The notes: generated by a model from the sequence alone, not told the origin. A DNA stretch of 64,000 nucleotides from Sphingobacterium thalpophilum (GCF_901482695.1 NZ_LR590484.1:5704001-5768000), one strand, 5' to 3'. Positions 26,253 through 34,954 are shown, counted from the stretch's first letter. Numbers and translations are program-made.

Positions 26253-26494
26253 GTTAACTATTTTTATTTCATGCGAAGATAAGAAAACTATAGGAATGCT
26301 TACGCCGGCTGACGGGATCCGTCAGACCTGCATCGGCAGGGATTTACGCGCAAATTATCAAATAATATCCCGCCAATCTTTTGGAGTTGTATTGGAAAAA
26401 GGCCATCTTTGGGTAAGAGCTCGTCCTGGTATGGATACGACTTAAAATCTTGCATAGACTTATACATGATCATACATTTTTGTTAAGAGAATAC

Positions 26495-27136
26495 ATGGAA
26501 TCGACGAATTTACCCCAATTATCTGCAATGGAGCAACGTGTACTTGGCTCGTTAATTGAAAAAGCAAAGGTAACCCCTGAGTATTATCCAATGACTGTCA
26601 ATAGCTTACTGGCGGCTTGTAATCAGAAAACTTCACGTAAACCTGTCGTCCAATTTACCGAAGAAGATATTGTCACCACCTTGGATATTCTCAAGAAAAG
26701 AGGGTTAATCTCCACAGTCGTCGGTGGCGGATCCAGAGTGACGAAATACAAACACAATTTTGCCATCCAGTTTCCACTGGTGCCCTCCGAAGTAACAATT
26801 ATCTGTTTATTACTTCTTCGCGGGCCGATGACAGCTGGCGAAATCAACTCAAATTCAGGAAGGTTATATGAATTTGACTCATTAAACGAAGTCAATGAAC
26901 AGCTTGAGAAACTTGCTTCGGAAGGTTATCTGAAAGCCCTTCCGAAACAAGCAGGACACAAGGAAGTCCGTTATATTCACCTATTGGGTGAAGTTAATAT
27001 TGAAGCTTTCGAAAACGCTGGCCCATTACCGCCGACTGTTGCTGATCAAGCTTTGCTGGAACGTATTGGGCAACTGGAGCAGGAAGTAGCGGAGCTAAAA
27101 CAAAAGTTTCAGGAATTATGGGATGAATTACATTAA
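26495..27136 (+). CDS. YceH/DUF480-family protein
   Basis: The 213-aa protein has two winged-helix-like halves typical of DUF480. The N-terminal signature is SAMEQRVLGSLIEKAKVTPEYYPMTVNSL, cited here in parts: LGSLIEKA and YYPMTVNSLLAACNQK; later comes LLLLRGPMTAGEI and a C-terminal coiled coil (ERIGQLEQEVAELKQ). ATG 26495 was chosen over TTG 26450 because a TACATTTTTG promoter-like box lies between them. It is followed after 3 nt by an MFS transporter and then DUF72, forming an operon. The function is unknown; the fold suggests DNA binding. Confidence 0.88.
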   Translation: MESTNLPQLSAMEQRVLGSLIEKAKVTPEYYPMTVNSLLAACNQKTSRKPVVQFTEEDIVTTLDILKKRGLISTVVGGGSRVTKYKHNFAIQFPLVPSEVTIICLLLLRGPMTAGEINSNSGRLYEFDSLNEVNEQLEKLASEGYLKALPKQAGHKEVRYIHLLGEVNIEAFENAGPLPPTVADQALLERIGQLEQEVAELKQKFQELWDELH

Positions 27137-27139
27137 TAC

Positions 27140-28330
27140 ATGATTGCTAACCAAACTTCCAAGGCAGGACTATCGAGATCAACCTTATGGTTAATGACCA
27201 TCGCCACCGGCCTGGTTGTCGCTAATAATTATTACAATCAGCCTCTACTGGCACTCATCGCCAAAGATCTGTCTATAGATGAAGCCACGGTGAGCAATTC
27301 GGCCATGCTGACCCAGATTGGATACGCCTGCGGTTTACTGCTCATTGTGCCACTAGGCGATATGTTCAAAAGAAAGAAAATGATTCTGATCGATTTCATG
27401 TTCATCATTCTCTCTCTCGCCGGCATGGCGTTGTCTACCTCGATTGTCTCCGTACTGCTTTTTAGCTTTCTGATCGGCTTCACCTCGGTTATACCGCAAG
27501 TATTTGTTCCTATGGCCGCAGAACTTGCGCGTAAGGACAAACAGGCGTCTGCCATTGGTATGGTGATGTCCGGCTTATTGCTCGGGATTTTGCTGTCGAG
27601 GGTCATCAGCGGATTTATCGGTTCGTATTTCGGCTGGCGTGAAATGTACTGGATTGCCACGCTTCTAATGATACTCACGGCCGTAGCAATCGCGGCAAGG
27701 CTTCCGGAGGTATTGCCAAACTTCAGCGGTACTTACAAGCAACTGATGCTTTCCGTTTGGAGGTTTGCCCGCACCCAGCCCGTCCTCCAGCTGGCCGCTT
27801 TTCGGGGCGCAATGGGCTTCGGTGCATTTTCGGCCTTCTTTACCACGCTGGTCTTCCATATTGAGGGGCCTCCGTTCTATGATGGGCCAGCCACTGCCGG
27901 TGCATTTGGTCTTGTCGGTGCCTGCGGGGCGTTGGCAGCGGCTTTTGTCAATCGAATAACGGGTTATATCAGCAAAGCCAAAATCATCTTTTACGCGATA
28001 TTAATGATGCTGCTGAGCTGGTTGCTGTTTGGATTGTTTGGCCATTATTACGCAGGACTGATTATGGGTGTTATCCTGATTGACCTAGGCTTACAGTCCA
28101 TGCACATACTGAATCAAAGTGATTTTTACGCTCTCAATCTAGGTGCAAACAACCGTCTGAATACGGTCTATATGGTGAGCTACTTTATCGGGGGCTCAAC
28201 GGGCACCTTTTTCGCTGCTCAGGCATGGCAGCACTTTCAATGGCCGGGAGTGGTTGCCGTTGGCAGCAGCTATACCTTACTGGCATTACTTGCACATGTA
28301 ATATTTGATCATAAATTAAGAAAAAACTGA
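27140..28330 (+). CDS. MFS transporter
   Basis: The 396-aa inner-membrane protein has about 12 hydrophobic helices. The loop 2-3 motif GDMFKRKK matches the MFS signature GDxxGRR/K, and the N-terminal VVANNYYNQPLLA is typical of a Bacteroidota/Proteobacteria drug-efflux-like branch. It is probably an exporter driven by the proton gradient; the substrate is unknown. It starts 3 nt after the YceH stop and ends 1 nt before the DUF72 ATG, so the three are translated from one transcript. Confidence 0.88.
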   Translation: MIANQTSKAGLSRSTLWLMTIATGLVVANNYYNQPLLALIAKDLSIDEATVSNSAMLTQIGYACGLLLIVPLGDMFKRKKMILIDFMFIILSLAGMALSTSIVSVLLFSFLIGFTSVIPQVFVPMAAELARKDKQASAIGMVMSGLLLGILLSRVISGFIGSYFGWREMYWIATLLMILTAVAIAARLPEVLPNFSGTYKQLMLSVWRFARTQPVLQLAAFRGAMGFGAFSAFFTTLVFHIEGPPFYDGPATAGAFGLVGACGALAAAFVNRITGYISKAKIIFYAILMMLLSWLLFGLFGHYYAGLIMGVILIDLGLQSMHILNQSDFYALNLGANNRLNTVYMVSYFIGGSTGTFFAAQAWQHFQWPGVVAVGSSYTLLALLAHVIFDHKLRKN

Positions 28331-28331
28331 T

Positions 28332-29216
28332 ATGAAATTTGGCCAAGTAGATCATCCCGAAGAAGTGGATTTCACCTTACCACCCACTTCAGCAGACACC
28401 TTAAAATTGCTTCAGCATTTTAAGAACGACACGGCTTTTGAAGTTTATGTAGGCTGTGCAAAATGGAACAAACAGGATTTAAAGGGCTTCTATCCAAGGG
28501 GTACAAAGGACGAACTGGTCTATTATGCAAACCAATTTAACAGCATCGAACTGAATGCTACGTTCTACAATTCTCCGACGCTGGAACAAGTCGAAATCTG
28601 GAAAAAGAAGACACCAGCAGACTTTAAGTTCTTTCCAAAAGTCCCCCAGTCCATCAGCCATTTTAGTAGGTTGCTGAATACGGCTGACAAAGTAAAAGTA
28701 TTTACAGATTCGGTCGTGCGATTTGAGGAGAAGCTTGGCATGGTGTTTTTACAGATGCACGACAACTATGGGCCAAAAGATATGGCACGTCTTCAGTTAT
28801 TTCTACACGATTGGCCCAAAAACGTACCCTTGGCGCTGGAAGTCCGCAATAAAGAATGGTTTTCCAAGCCCGAAGTGGCCAAGGAGCTATATACCTTATT
28901 AGAGGAGACCGGTGTGACCAATGTCCTGGTGGATACGGCCGGACGAAGGGATATGCTCCACATGCGTCTGACGACTCCCATCGCATTTGTTCGCTATGTC
29001 GGGGCCAATCACTCTTCCGATTACGAGCGTCTTGACCAATGGATAGAGGTAGTTAAACTATGGCGTGAAAACGGCCTACAAAAATTGTATTTCTTCATTC
29101 ATCAGAACATAGAAATTGAATCGCCACTACTTGCCGTGCACTTCATCAAGAAGCTTAACGACAGTTTCGGACTCGACCTGAAATACCCCAATAAGGCGGC
29201 GGACACCTTGTTTTAA
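28332..29216 (+). CDS. DUF72 family protein
   Basis: The 294-aa protein carries the DUF72 TIM-barrel-like pattern: VGCAKWNKQDLKGFYP, FNSIELNATFYNSP, FKFFPKVPQSISH, VFLQMHDNYGP, ALEVRNKEWF, VDTAGRRDMLHMRLT and YFFIHQNIEIESP. The biochemical role is unknown; the strongly conserved charged pocket suggests an enzyme. It is the last gene of the YceH-MFS-DUF72 operon, 1 nt after the MFS stop. A strong two-way terminator follows before the convergent eno. Confidence 0.88.
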   Translation: MKFGQVDHPEEVDFTLPPTSADTLKLLQHFKNDTAFEVYVGCAKWNKQDLKGFYPRGTKDELVYYANQFNSIELNATFYNSPTLEQVEIWKKKTPADFKFFPKVPQSISHFSRLLNTADKVKVFTDSVVRFEEKLGMVFLQMHDNYGPKDMARLQLFLHDWPKNVPLALEVRNKEWFSKPEVAKELYTLLEETGVTNVLVDTAGRRDMLHMRLTTPIAFVRYVGANHSSDYERLDQWIEVVKLWRENGLQKLYFFIHQNIEIESPLLAVHFIKKLNDSFGLDLKYPNKAADTLF

Positions 29217-29284
29217 CCGATATCGCTTAACGTCCATGCCGCGCTGCAGGCGCGAGCACGGGTTTAAGGAGCGAAATCGTCCAT

Positions 29285-29316
29285 AAAAAAGGCGAATCAG
29301 TTGATTCGCCCTTTTT
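29285..29316 (+). terminator. Bidirectional terminator between DUF72 and eno
   Basis: GGCGAATCA and TGATTCGCC form a 9-bp stem with a 2-nt loop (extended by A/T pairs), flanked by A-run and T-run, so it can serve both convergent genes. Confidence 0.88.
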
Positions 29317-29337
29317 ATATTTTATATAGACCCGAGC

Positions 29338-30633
29338 CTATTTTTTGGCGTATTTAAAGTCCTTGCCGATGAAACGGGCATTACCACCCAATTCTTCTTC
29401 GATACGCAGTAACTGATTGTATTTCGCCATACGGTCCGAACGAGATGCTGAACCCGTTTTGATCTGGCCACAATTAAGTGCTACCGCAAGGTCAGCAATG
29501 GTAGAATCTTCGGTCTCACCTGAACGGTGGGACATAACTGATGTATAACCTGAGTTTTGCGCTAAAGTCACAGCATTGATGGTTTCTGTCAATGAACCAA
29601 TCTGATTTACTTTAACCAAGATGGAATTAGCAGTGTCCGTATCAATACCTTGCTGCAGACGTTTGGTATTTGTAACGAAAAGATCATCACCTACCAACTG
29701 TACACGGTCACCGATTTTGTCGGTCAACGTTTTCCAGCCAGCCCAGTCATCTTCTGCCATACCATCTTCGATGGAGATAATAGGATATTTAGCTGTTAGT
29801 TCAGCCAGATAGCTTGCTTGCTCTTCACTGGAACGTACAGCGCCTTTATCGCCTTCAAATTTCGTGTAATCGTATTTTCCGTCTTTGTAAAATTCAGAAG
29901 AAGCGCAGTCTAATGCTAAACAAACATCTTGACCTGGTCTGTAACCTGCAATCTCGATCGCTTTCAATACCGTTTCAATCGCATCTTCAGTACCTTCAAA
30001 AGTTGGGGCAAAACCACCTTCGTCACCCACAGCAGTCGAAAGACCTCTATCGTGCAGGATCTTTTTCAAGTTGTGAAATACTTCAGTTCCCCAGCGCAAC
30101 GCTTCAGAGAAAGAAGGAGCTCCAACAGGCATGATCATAAACTCCTGAAATGCAATCGGCGCATCCGAATGCGAACCGCCATTAATGATATTCATCATTG
30201 GGATAGGCAAGGTATTGGCGTTAACTCCGCCGATATAACGGTATAAAGGCTGACGGGATTCTTGTGCAGCTGCCTTAGCAACAGCCAATGATACACCTAG
30301 AATAGCATTTGCACCCAAATTTCCTTTATTTTCACTGCCGTCTAAATCAATCATGATTTTATCGATGGCGTTTTGCTCGAAAACATCCACGCCTTCCAAA
30401 GCTTTCGCTATTTTGGTATTTACATTTTCAACAGCTTTCAAAACACCTTTACCTAAGTATTTTGATTTGTCGCCATCGCGCAATTCAACTGCTTCGTGAA
30501 CACCTGTTGAAGCACCTGAAGGAACAGCTGCACGACCAACAAAACCATTTTGTGTAGTAACGTCTACTTCGATTGTAGGGTTACCGCGCGAATCCAAAAT
30601 CTGGCGCGCATGAACATCGATAATTAAACTCAT
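29338..30633 (-). CDS. eno: Enolase
   Basis: The 431-aa glycolytic enzyme converts 2-phosphoglycerate to phosphoenolpyruvate. Motifs: ARQILDSRGNPTIEVD, AAVPSGASTG, the catalytic GDEGGFAP, ISIEDGMAEDDW, LVGDDLFVTN, the signature VKVNQIGSLTET, and SHRSGETEDSTIAD. The length is typical. It lies downstream of carA but is separated from it by a terminator, and it has its own -7 box (TATATTTG, 30712-30719) with a 78-nt leader. Confidence 0.98.
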   Translation of the reverse strand: MSLIIDVHARQILDSRGNPTIEVDVTTQNGFVGRAAVPSGASTGVHEAVELRDGDKSKYLGKGVLKAVENVNTKIAKALEGVDVFEQNAIDKIMIDLDGSENKGNLGANAILGVSLAVAKAAAQESRQPLYRYIGGVNANTLPIPMMNIINGGSHSDAPIAFQEFMIMPVGAPSFSEALRWGTEVFHNLKKILHDRGLSTAVGDEGGFAPTFEGTEDAIETVLKAIEIAGYRPGQDVCLALDCASSEFYKDGKYDYTKFEGDKGAVRSSEEQASYLAELTAKYPIISIEDGMAEDDWAGWKTLTDKIGDRVQLVGDDLFVTNTKRLQQGIDTDTANSILVKVNQIGSLTETINAVTLAQNSGYTSVMSHRSGETEDSTIADLAVALNCGQIKTGSASRSDRMAKYNQLLRIEEELGGNARFIGKDFKYAKK

Positions 30634-30711
30634 CTTTTTATTAGACTATAATTTATTTGCTTTACTTAGTGTAAATAAGACACACTCTTATCTACAGTCA
30701 TATTTCACAAC

Positions 30712-30719
30712 CAAATATA
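30712..30719 (-). promoter_or_regulatory. eno -7 box
   Basis: The minus strand reads TATATTTG, a full -7 match, 78 nt upstream of the eno ATG. Confidence 0.6.
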
Positions 30720-30797
30720 ACAAAAAATGTATTTATTCCGCTATTTAATATGAATAAAATATGACAAATTTGAATAATTTGTTTACCCGGAAAACAC

Positions 30798-30826
30798 AAA
30801 AAAACCCTCCGTTAAAAGGAGGGTTT
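30798..30826 (-). terminator. carA terminator
   Basis: On the minus strand AAACCCTCC and GGAGGGTTT form a 9-bp stem with a 7-nt loop followed by a T-run, 18 nt after the carA stop. Confidence 0.9.
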
Positions 30827-30843
30827 GGATATCGTATGTTGTA

Positions 30844-31944
30844 TTAATTTTTGATCATTGCAACGAAATCATCAAACAGATAGCGTGAATCATGTGGACC
30901 CGGAGAGGACTCGGGGTGGTACTGCACCGAAAATGCTTTTTGTCCTTTGATCCGAATCCCTTCGATCGACTGATCGTTCAGGTTGATATGAGTGACCTCC
31001 ACATTTTCCGACTTCTGAATATCTTCTGCCACCACACCGAAACCATGATTTTGCGAAGTGATCTCGCAACGGTTGGCGATTATATTCTTAACCGGATGAT
31101 TGATACCACGGTGTCCATTGTACAACTTGCTGGTACGGATGCCATTGGCCAAAGCTAAAATCTGATGCCCAAGACAGATCCCGAACATAGGTTTATTCGC
31201 TTTCAGAATCGATTTTACAGTTTCGACAGCATAGTCCATCGGCGCAGGGTCACCAGGGCCGTTGGAGATAAAATAACCATCAGGATTCCACTTTTCCATT
31301 TCTTCGAATGTGGTTTTCGCAGGAAATACCTTCGTATACACATCGCGCGCTTCAAAATTGCGTAAAATATTTTTCTTAATCCCAAGGTCCAATACAGCTA
31401 CCCGCAAAGAAGCATTCTCGTTTCCGAAAAAATAAGGCTCCGGAGTAGTGACTTTTGACGACAGTTCCAAGCCGTCCATTGACGGAACTTTTGCCAGTTG
31501 ATTTTTTAACTCTTCGACATCAAGTGTTTCAGAGGAGATGATCGCATTCATCGCTCCCTTATCGCGGATGTGCCGCACAAGTGAACGTGTATCCACATCA
31601 GAAATACCGACTAAATTTTCCTCTTCAAAGTAGCTCTGAATAGACTCATCGGCCATTTTTCGGCTATAATTGATATTGTAGTTTTTGCAGACTAATCCGG
31701 CAATCTGGATTTGAGTCGATTCGGTATCCTCCTCATCAATACCATAGTTACCAATATGCGCATTGGTCGTTACCATGATCTGTCCAAAGTAAGATGGATC
31801 CGTAAATATCTCCTGATAACCGGTGGTCCCTGTATTAAAACAGATTTCTCCGGTAGTCGTACCTATTTTACCAGCGGCTTTACCGTGATAAACTGTACCA
31901 TCTTCTAAAACTAAAATTGCAGGCAATTTGCTGTAGTTGGTCAT
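30844..31944 (-). CDS. carA: Carbamoyl-phosphate synthase small subunit
   Basis: The 366-aa protein is the glutaminase subunit that feeds ammonia to CarB for arginine and pyrimidine synthesis. N-terminal domain: LVLEDGTVYHG, GEICFNTGTTGYQEIFTDPS. Class I glutamine amidotransferase domain: Cys257 in PMFGICLGHQ, with the His/Glu pair in QYHPESSPG. carB is not adjacent. The 174-nt leader holds a candidate 24-codon leader peptide and an intrinsic terminator, which suggests transcription attenuation. Confidence 0.97.
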   Translation of the reverse strand: MTNYSKLPAILVLEDGTVYHGKAAGKIGTTTGEICFNTGTTGYQEIFTDPSYFGQIMVTTNAHIGNYGIDEEDTESTQIQIAGLVCKNYNINYSRKMADESIQSYFEEENLVGISDVDTRSLVRHIRDKGAMNAIISSETLDVEELKNQLAKVPSMDGLELSSKVTTPEPYFFGNENASLRVAVLDLGIKKNILRNFEARDVYTKVFPAKTTFEEMEKWNPDGYFISNGPGDPAPMDYAVETVKSILKANKPMFGICLGHQILALANGIRTSKLYNGHRGINHPVKNIIANRCEITSQNHGFGVVAEDIQKSENVEVTHINLNDQSIEGIRIKGQKAFSVQYHPESSPGPHDSRYLFDDFVAMIKN

Positions 31945-32011
31945 TATCGATGTAATATTATAAAATGTGTATCTCTTCTGTCCTGAATCTTAAAGCGTCC
32001 TCATGGGATAT

Positions 32012-32033
32012 AAAAAAAGCCCTCAAATGGGCT
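32012..32033 (-). terminator. Intrinsic terminator inside the carA leader (candidate attenuator)
   Basis: On the minus strand AGCCC-ATTTGA-GGGCT is followed by seven T residues. It lies between the probable carA promoter and the carA ATG (68 nt upstream), and begins 11 nt after the stop codon of the 24-codon leader ORF. Confidence 0.75.
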
Positions 32034-32043
32034 AACATATCAA

Positions 32044-32118
32044 TTAACAATACCTTATCACGATTGACAAACCGTTTCCTAAGGCACCTACCAATAAAGA
32101 CTCTACTTTAATTTTCAC
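32044..32118 (-). CDS. Candidate 24-aa leader peptide upstream of carA
   Basis: A GTG-initiated ORF encodes 24 residues, N-terminal MKIKVESLLVGALG (GTG read as Met) and C-terminal GLSIVIRYC, ending in TAA. It begins 6 nt after a TAACTTTG -7 box, so the transcript would be nearly leaderless. It stops 11 nt before an intrinsic terminator, which in turn lies before carA. This is the geometry of a ribosome-controlled attenuator. I know of no family match, and expression is inferred. A ribosome paused at the Arg-Tyr-Cys-stop end would cover the terminator's 5' arm. Confidence 0.5.
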   Translation of the reverse strand: MKIKVESLLVGALGNGLSIVIRYC

Positions 32119-32124
32119 GGGAGA

Positions 32125-32132
32125 CAAAGTTA
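32125..32132 (-). promoter_or_regulatory. Probable carA -7 box
   Basis: The minus strand reads TAACTTTG. The -33 region 20 bp upstream is T-rich (TTTTC) rather than TTG. Transcription should start near 32117-32120. Confidence 0.55.
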
Positions 32133-32192
32133 CGACATATCCCTTAAAAGTGAAAACATTTTTTAAAAATTTTAAAACAGATCTCCCTCTCC

Positions 32193-32483
32193 TTATGTAT
32201 ATCGCTTAAAATCTCTCACGACCAACAAGATTGTTGCTGGCACCAACAGAAATATCAGGGGATTCGCTGCCCATGCCTGTGCCCACTTTAGCTGAATCAT
32301 TGCAATAAAAGCTGTTGTCAGACCACATCCTGGGCAGCTGTAGCCACTCAGCATCTTCCAGATACAAGGAATAAGGATATGGATGTCAAAGGACATATGA
32401 AGCACAACCGAAACCACAAAATATGCCGCCAAACCGCCATAAATCCAATGCTGACGTAAATATTTTAGGAGTTGACCAATCAT
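32193..32483 (-). CDS. DUF2752 membrane protein
   Basis: The 96-aa protein has two to three hydrophobic helices and the family motif SGYSCPGCGLTTAF between them; the two cysteines (CPGC) suggest metal or redox chemistry. Its role is unknown. It starts immediately after the TM2 gene stop (adjacent codons), so the two are translationally linked; TM2/DUF2752 neighbours are common in Bacteroidota. Confidence 0.85.
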   Translation of the reverse strand: MIGQLLKYLRQHWIYGGLAAYFVVSVVLHMSFDIHILIPCIWKMLSGYSCPGCGLTTAFIAMIQLKWAQAWAANPLIFLLVPATILLVVRDFKRYT

Positions 32484-32840
32484 TTAATTGTTATTTAGCG
32501 GACTTTTGATATACTGCCCATCGCGATCTCTGTATTTACCAACAATGATCATAATCAAATCGACAATGTACCAGATTCCACAACCACCCAATGTCACCAG
32601 TTGTAGGATCGCTGTGCCTATCTGCCCCAAATAGAAACGATGCGCACCAAATGCACCCAGAAAAAAACAAAACAGTAATGATGGCAACCAGCGGTCATCC
32701 TGGAGATCGTTGCTCCTTTGCTGGAAAGGCTGATTGGCATAAAAAACAGGCTGTCTAACACCACATAAGGGGCACACCTCGGCCCTGACATTGATAGCCT
32801 GACCACATTCGACACAGTATTTTTCGTCTGCTGCTTTCAT
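32484..32840 (-). CDS. Zinc-ribbon TM2-domain membrane protein
   Basis: The 118-aa protein begins with a zinc ribbon (CVECG at 9-13 and CPLCG at 24-28), followed by a TM2 domain with two helices and the diagnostic FFLGAFGAHRFYLGQ and IWYIVDLIMI segments. The function is unknown. It abuts the DUF2752 gene and forms a two-gene operon. Confidence 0.88.
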   Translation of the reverse strand: MKAADEKYCVECGQAINVRAEVCPLCGVRQPVFYANQPFQQRSNDLQDDRWLPSLLFCFFLGAFGAHRFYLGQIGTAILQLVTLGGCGIWYIVDLIMIIVGKYRDRDGQYIKSPLNNN

Positions 32841-32940
32841 TTTTTAGATTTGATTAGTTCTTAGTTTGCGAATGAAATTACAAAAAAGAAATCAATATTC
32901 CGATATCATAGACGGTATTTTAAGATCGTACGGCTTTCCC

Positions 32941-32955
32941 TGTGACGTTGTCACA
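32941..32955. promoter_or_regulatory. Perfect 15-bp palindrome, Crp-like
   Basis: TGTGAC-GTT-GTCACA is a perfect palindrome with half-sites like those of the Crp family (TGTGA/TCACA), but with a 5-bp rather than 6-bp centre. It may regulate the TM2-DUF2752 operon. Confidence 0.4.
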
Positions 32956-32996
32956 ACCGGCACATCACTGTGAGCACTACAAAGTTGGCAACAAAC

Positions 32997-33024
32997 AAAA
33001 AGACGCTCTACTTAGAGCGTCTTA
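32997..33024 (-). terminator. Terminator downstream of obgE
   Basis: On the minus strand AAGACGCTCT and AGAGCGTCTT form a 10-bp stem with a 4-nt loop and a TTTTTG tail, about 130 nt after the obgE stop. Confidence 0.85.
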
Positions 33025-33156
33025 GATCGTATAGTTAAATCCCTTTTTTCTGAAACTGTCTGCTTTGTACCCTAGAAGAAGCGTCGATATTTTCATCGCT
33101 ATCAGCGCTATTTCTCAAATCACAACGTTCTGTTTTGGAGTCAGTCTAGATTTACT

Positions 33157-34155
33157 TCAGGAGTTGATGGCCTTCCAGATCATATCTTTCAGCGGTAGGA
33201 TATTTTTGCCTGCCACAGAAGAGATAAAGATGTGCGGTATGCCATTGGGCAACTGTTGCTCCATCTCTTTTTCCAGCTCATCGTCGAGCATATCGGACTT
33301 GGTGATAGCCAATAACTTGGGTTTATCTGCCAGCTGAGAATTATAGGCTGTCAGCTCGTTGAGCAAAATATCATATTCTTCGGCTATGGTACGATCGGTG
33401 TCTGCCGGAACCATAAACAGCAATACAGAGTTCCGTTCGATATGCCGTAAAAATCGGTAACCCAGTCCCCTGCCTTCCGAAGCCCCTTCGATGATTCCGG
33501 GGATATCCGCCATTACAAAAGAACGGTTATCACGATAACTCACCATACCAAGATTGGGAACTAAAGTAGTGAAAGGATAATTTGCAATTTCGGGTTTGGC
33601 TGCCGATACAACAGACAATAAGGTAGATTTGCCTGCATTGGGGAAGCCCACCAGTCCGACATCTGCGAGCACCTTAAGCTCCAGGATAATCCACTGTTCT
33701 TTTCCCGGAAGTCCGGGCTGTGCAAAACGTGGAGTTTGCTGTGTGGCCGATTTAAAATGCCAGTTGCCCAGTCCTCCTTTTCCACCCGGCACCAGAATTT
33801 TGGTCTCGCCATCCTCGGTGATATCAAATAACACCTCGCCTGTTTCCGCATCTTTGGCAATGGTACCCAAAGGAACTTCCAGAATCTCATCCTGCCCTGT
33901 GGCGCCAGTGCGTAGTGCACTTCCTCCCGACTCACCATTGGATGCAATGATGTGCTTACGATATTTGAGGTGAAGCAAGGTCCAAAGATTACTGGTCCCT
34001 TTTAGGATAATATGTCCGCCACGACCGCCGTCACCGCCATCTGGACCACCTTTAGCTGTGTGCTTGTCACGATGCAAATGAGCCGAACCTGCCCCACCAT
34101 GTCCCGAACGACAACACACTTTCACATAATCAACGAAATTCGATCCTTGCGCCAT
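33157..34155 (-). CDS. obgE: GTPase ObgE
   Basis: The 332-aa protein has the Gly-rich Obg fold (1-157, with GGPDGGDGGRGGHI) and a GTPase domain: G1 GFPNAGKST, G3 DIPGIIEGA, G4 TKSD and G5-like ISSVAGKN. The C-terminal OCT domain is absent, which is usual in Bacteroidota. ObgE acts in late 50S assembly and stress control. It follows adk by 35 nt on the same strand and is probably co-transcribed with it. Confidence 0.95.
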   Translation of the reverse strand: MAQGSNFVDYVKVCCRSGHGGAGSAHLHRDKHTAKGGPDGGDGGRGGHIILKGTSNLWTLLHLKYRKHIIASNGESGGSALRTGATGQDEILEVPLGTIAKDAETGEVLFDITEDGETKILVPGGKGGLGNWHFKSATQQTPRFAQPGLPGKEQWIILELKVLADVGLVGFPNAGKSTLLSVVSAAKPEIANYPFTTLVPNLGMVSYRDNRSFVMADIPGIIEGASEGRGLGYRFLRHIERNSVLLFMVPADTDRTIAEEYDILLNELTAYNSQLADKPKLLAITKSDMLDDELEKEMEQQLPNGIPHIFISSVAGKNILPLKDMIWKAINS

Positions 34156-34190
34156 TACACTATCTACAGTCTAAAAAATATGATTTCCAA

Positions 34191-34760
34191 TTAATAATTA
34201 TCGATGATATCGGTCAGGTTTTTGAAGATCGTATCGATATCTCCAATACCATTGACTTTGGATAATTTACCCTGTGCTTCGTAATAGGGTAACACATGGA
34301 TCGTCTTTGTAAAATACTCATCGATGCGTTTCACCAATTTATCCGCGTCGTCATCCGAACGGCCGGAGATCTCTCTGCGTTTGGCGATACGTGCTTTCAA
34401 TTCGTCTTCATTTACATCCAGCGCAATTACGACTGAAATTGACGTATTGATACCTTCCAAAAAAGCATCCAATGCCTCAGCTTGAGCAACAGTACGAGGA
34501 AAACCGTCAAAAATAAATCCTTTTGCATCGGGATTCTTTTTTACTTCCTCTTCCAGCATTGCTATCGTAATTGAATCTGGCACTAAATTTCCCTCAGCAA
34601 TAATCTGGCTCACTTGTTGACCAAGTGGCGTCTGACCTTTAATATGTGCTCTAAAAATATCACCTGTTGAAATATGAACCAATTGATATTTTTCAATAAG
34701 CTTTGCAGATTGGGTTCCCTTACCTGCACCCGGAGGGCCAAATATTACAAGGTTTAGCAT
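34191..34760 (-). CDS. adk: Adenylate kinase
   Basis: The 189-aa short-form kinase interconverts ATP, AMP and ADP. P-loop GPPGAGKGT lies at residues 8-16, the AMP-binding segment is HISTGDIFRAH, then FIFDGFPRTVAQAEAL and a short lid (ARIAKRREISGRSDD) without the zinc-binding LID insertion. It is followed by obgE. Confidence 0.96.
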   Translation of the reverse strand: MLNLVIFGPPGAGKGTQSAKLIEKYQLVHISTGDIFRAHIKGQTPLGQQVSQIIAEGNLVPDSITIAMLEEEVKKNPDAKGFIFDGFPRTVAQAEALDAFLEGINTSISVVIALDVNEDELKARIAKRREISGRSDDDADKLVKRIDEYFTKTIHVLPYYEAQGKLSKVNGIGDIDTIFKNLTDIIDNY

Positions 34761-34795
34761 AGTTTTATTTTAGAAATTAAAACGAGTTAAAAAAT

Positions 34796-34828
34796 AAAAG
34801 CCTAATCACAGATGATGACTAGGCTTTT
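34796..34828 (-). terminator. Terminator of the first tRNA-Arg gene
   Basis: AAAAGCCTA and TAGGCTTTT form a 9-bp stem, followed on the minus strand by a T-rich run. It ends 7 nt from the 3' end of the tRNA. Confidence 0.85.
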
Positions 34829-34834
34829 CAGTTG

Positions 34835-34908
34835 TGCGCTCCAAGGGAGTCGAACCCCTAACCTTCTGATCCGTAGTCAGATGCTCTATCCAATTGAGCT
34901 AGGAGCGC
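34835..34908 (-). tRNA. tRNA-Arg(ACG), copy 1
   Basis: The 74-nt cloverleaf has acceptor GCGCTCC/GGAGCGC, D arm from TAGCTCAATTGGATAGAGC, anticodon stem-loop TCTGA-CTACGGA-TCAGA (anticodon ACG) and T loop GGTTCGACTCC. CCA is not encoded. Confidence 0.97.
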
Positions 34909-34954
34909 AGTAAACCATTACGTTTAGAACTCTGTCCCATTTGTTTTGGTGACG

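Larger units (their letters stand above)
32841..33156. other. Intergenic region between obgE and the TM2 gene
   Basis: This 316-bp gap holds the obgE terminator (32997-33024) and a perfect 15-bp palindrome TGTGACGTTGTCACA (32941-32955), about 100 bp upstream of the TM2 start. The remainder shows no gene. Confidence 0.5.

Noticed and set aside
26245..26445. 66-aa ORF before the YceH gene
   Set aside because: It overlaps the start of the deacetylase gene, contains a 7-bp hairpin (26309-26325) and resembles no protein.
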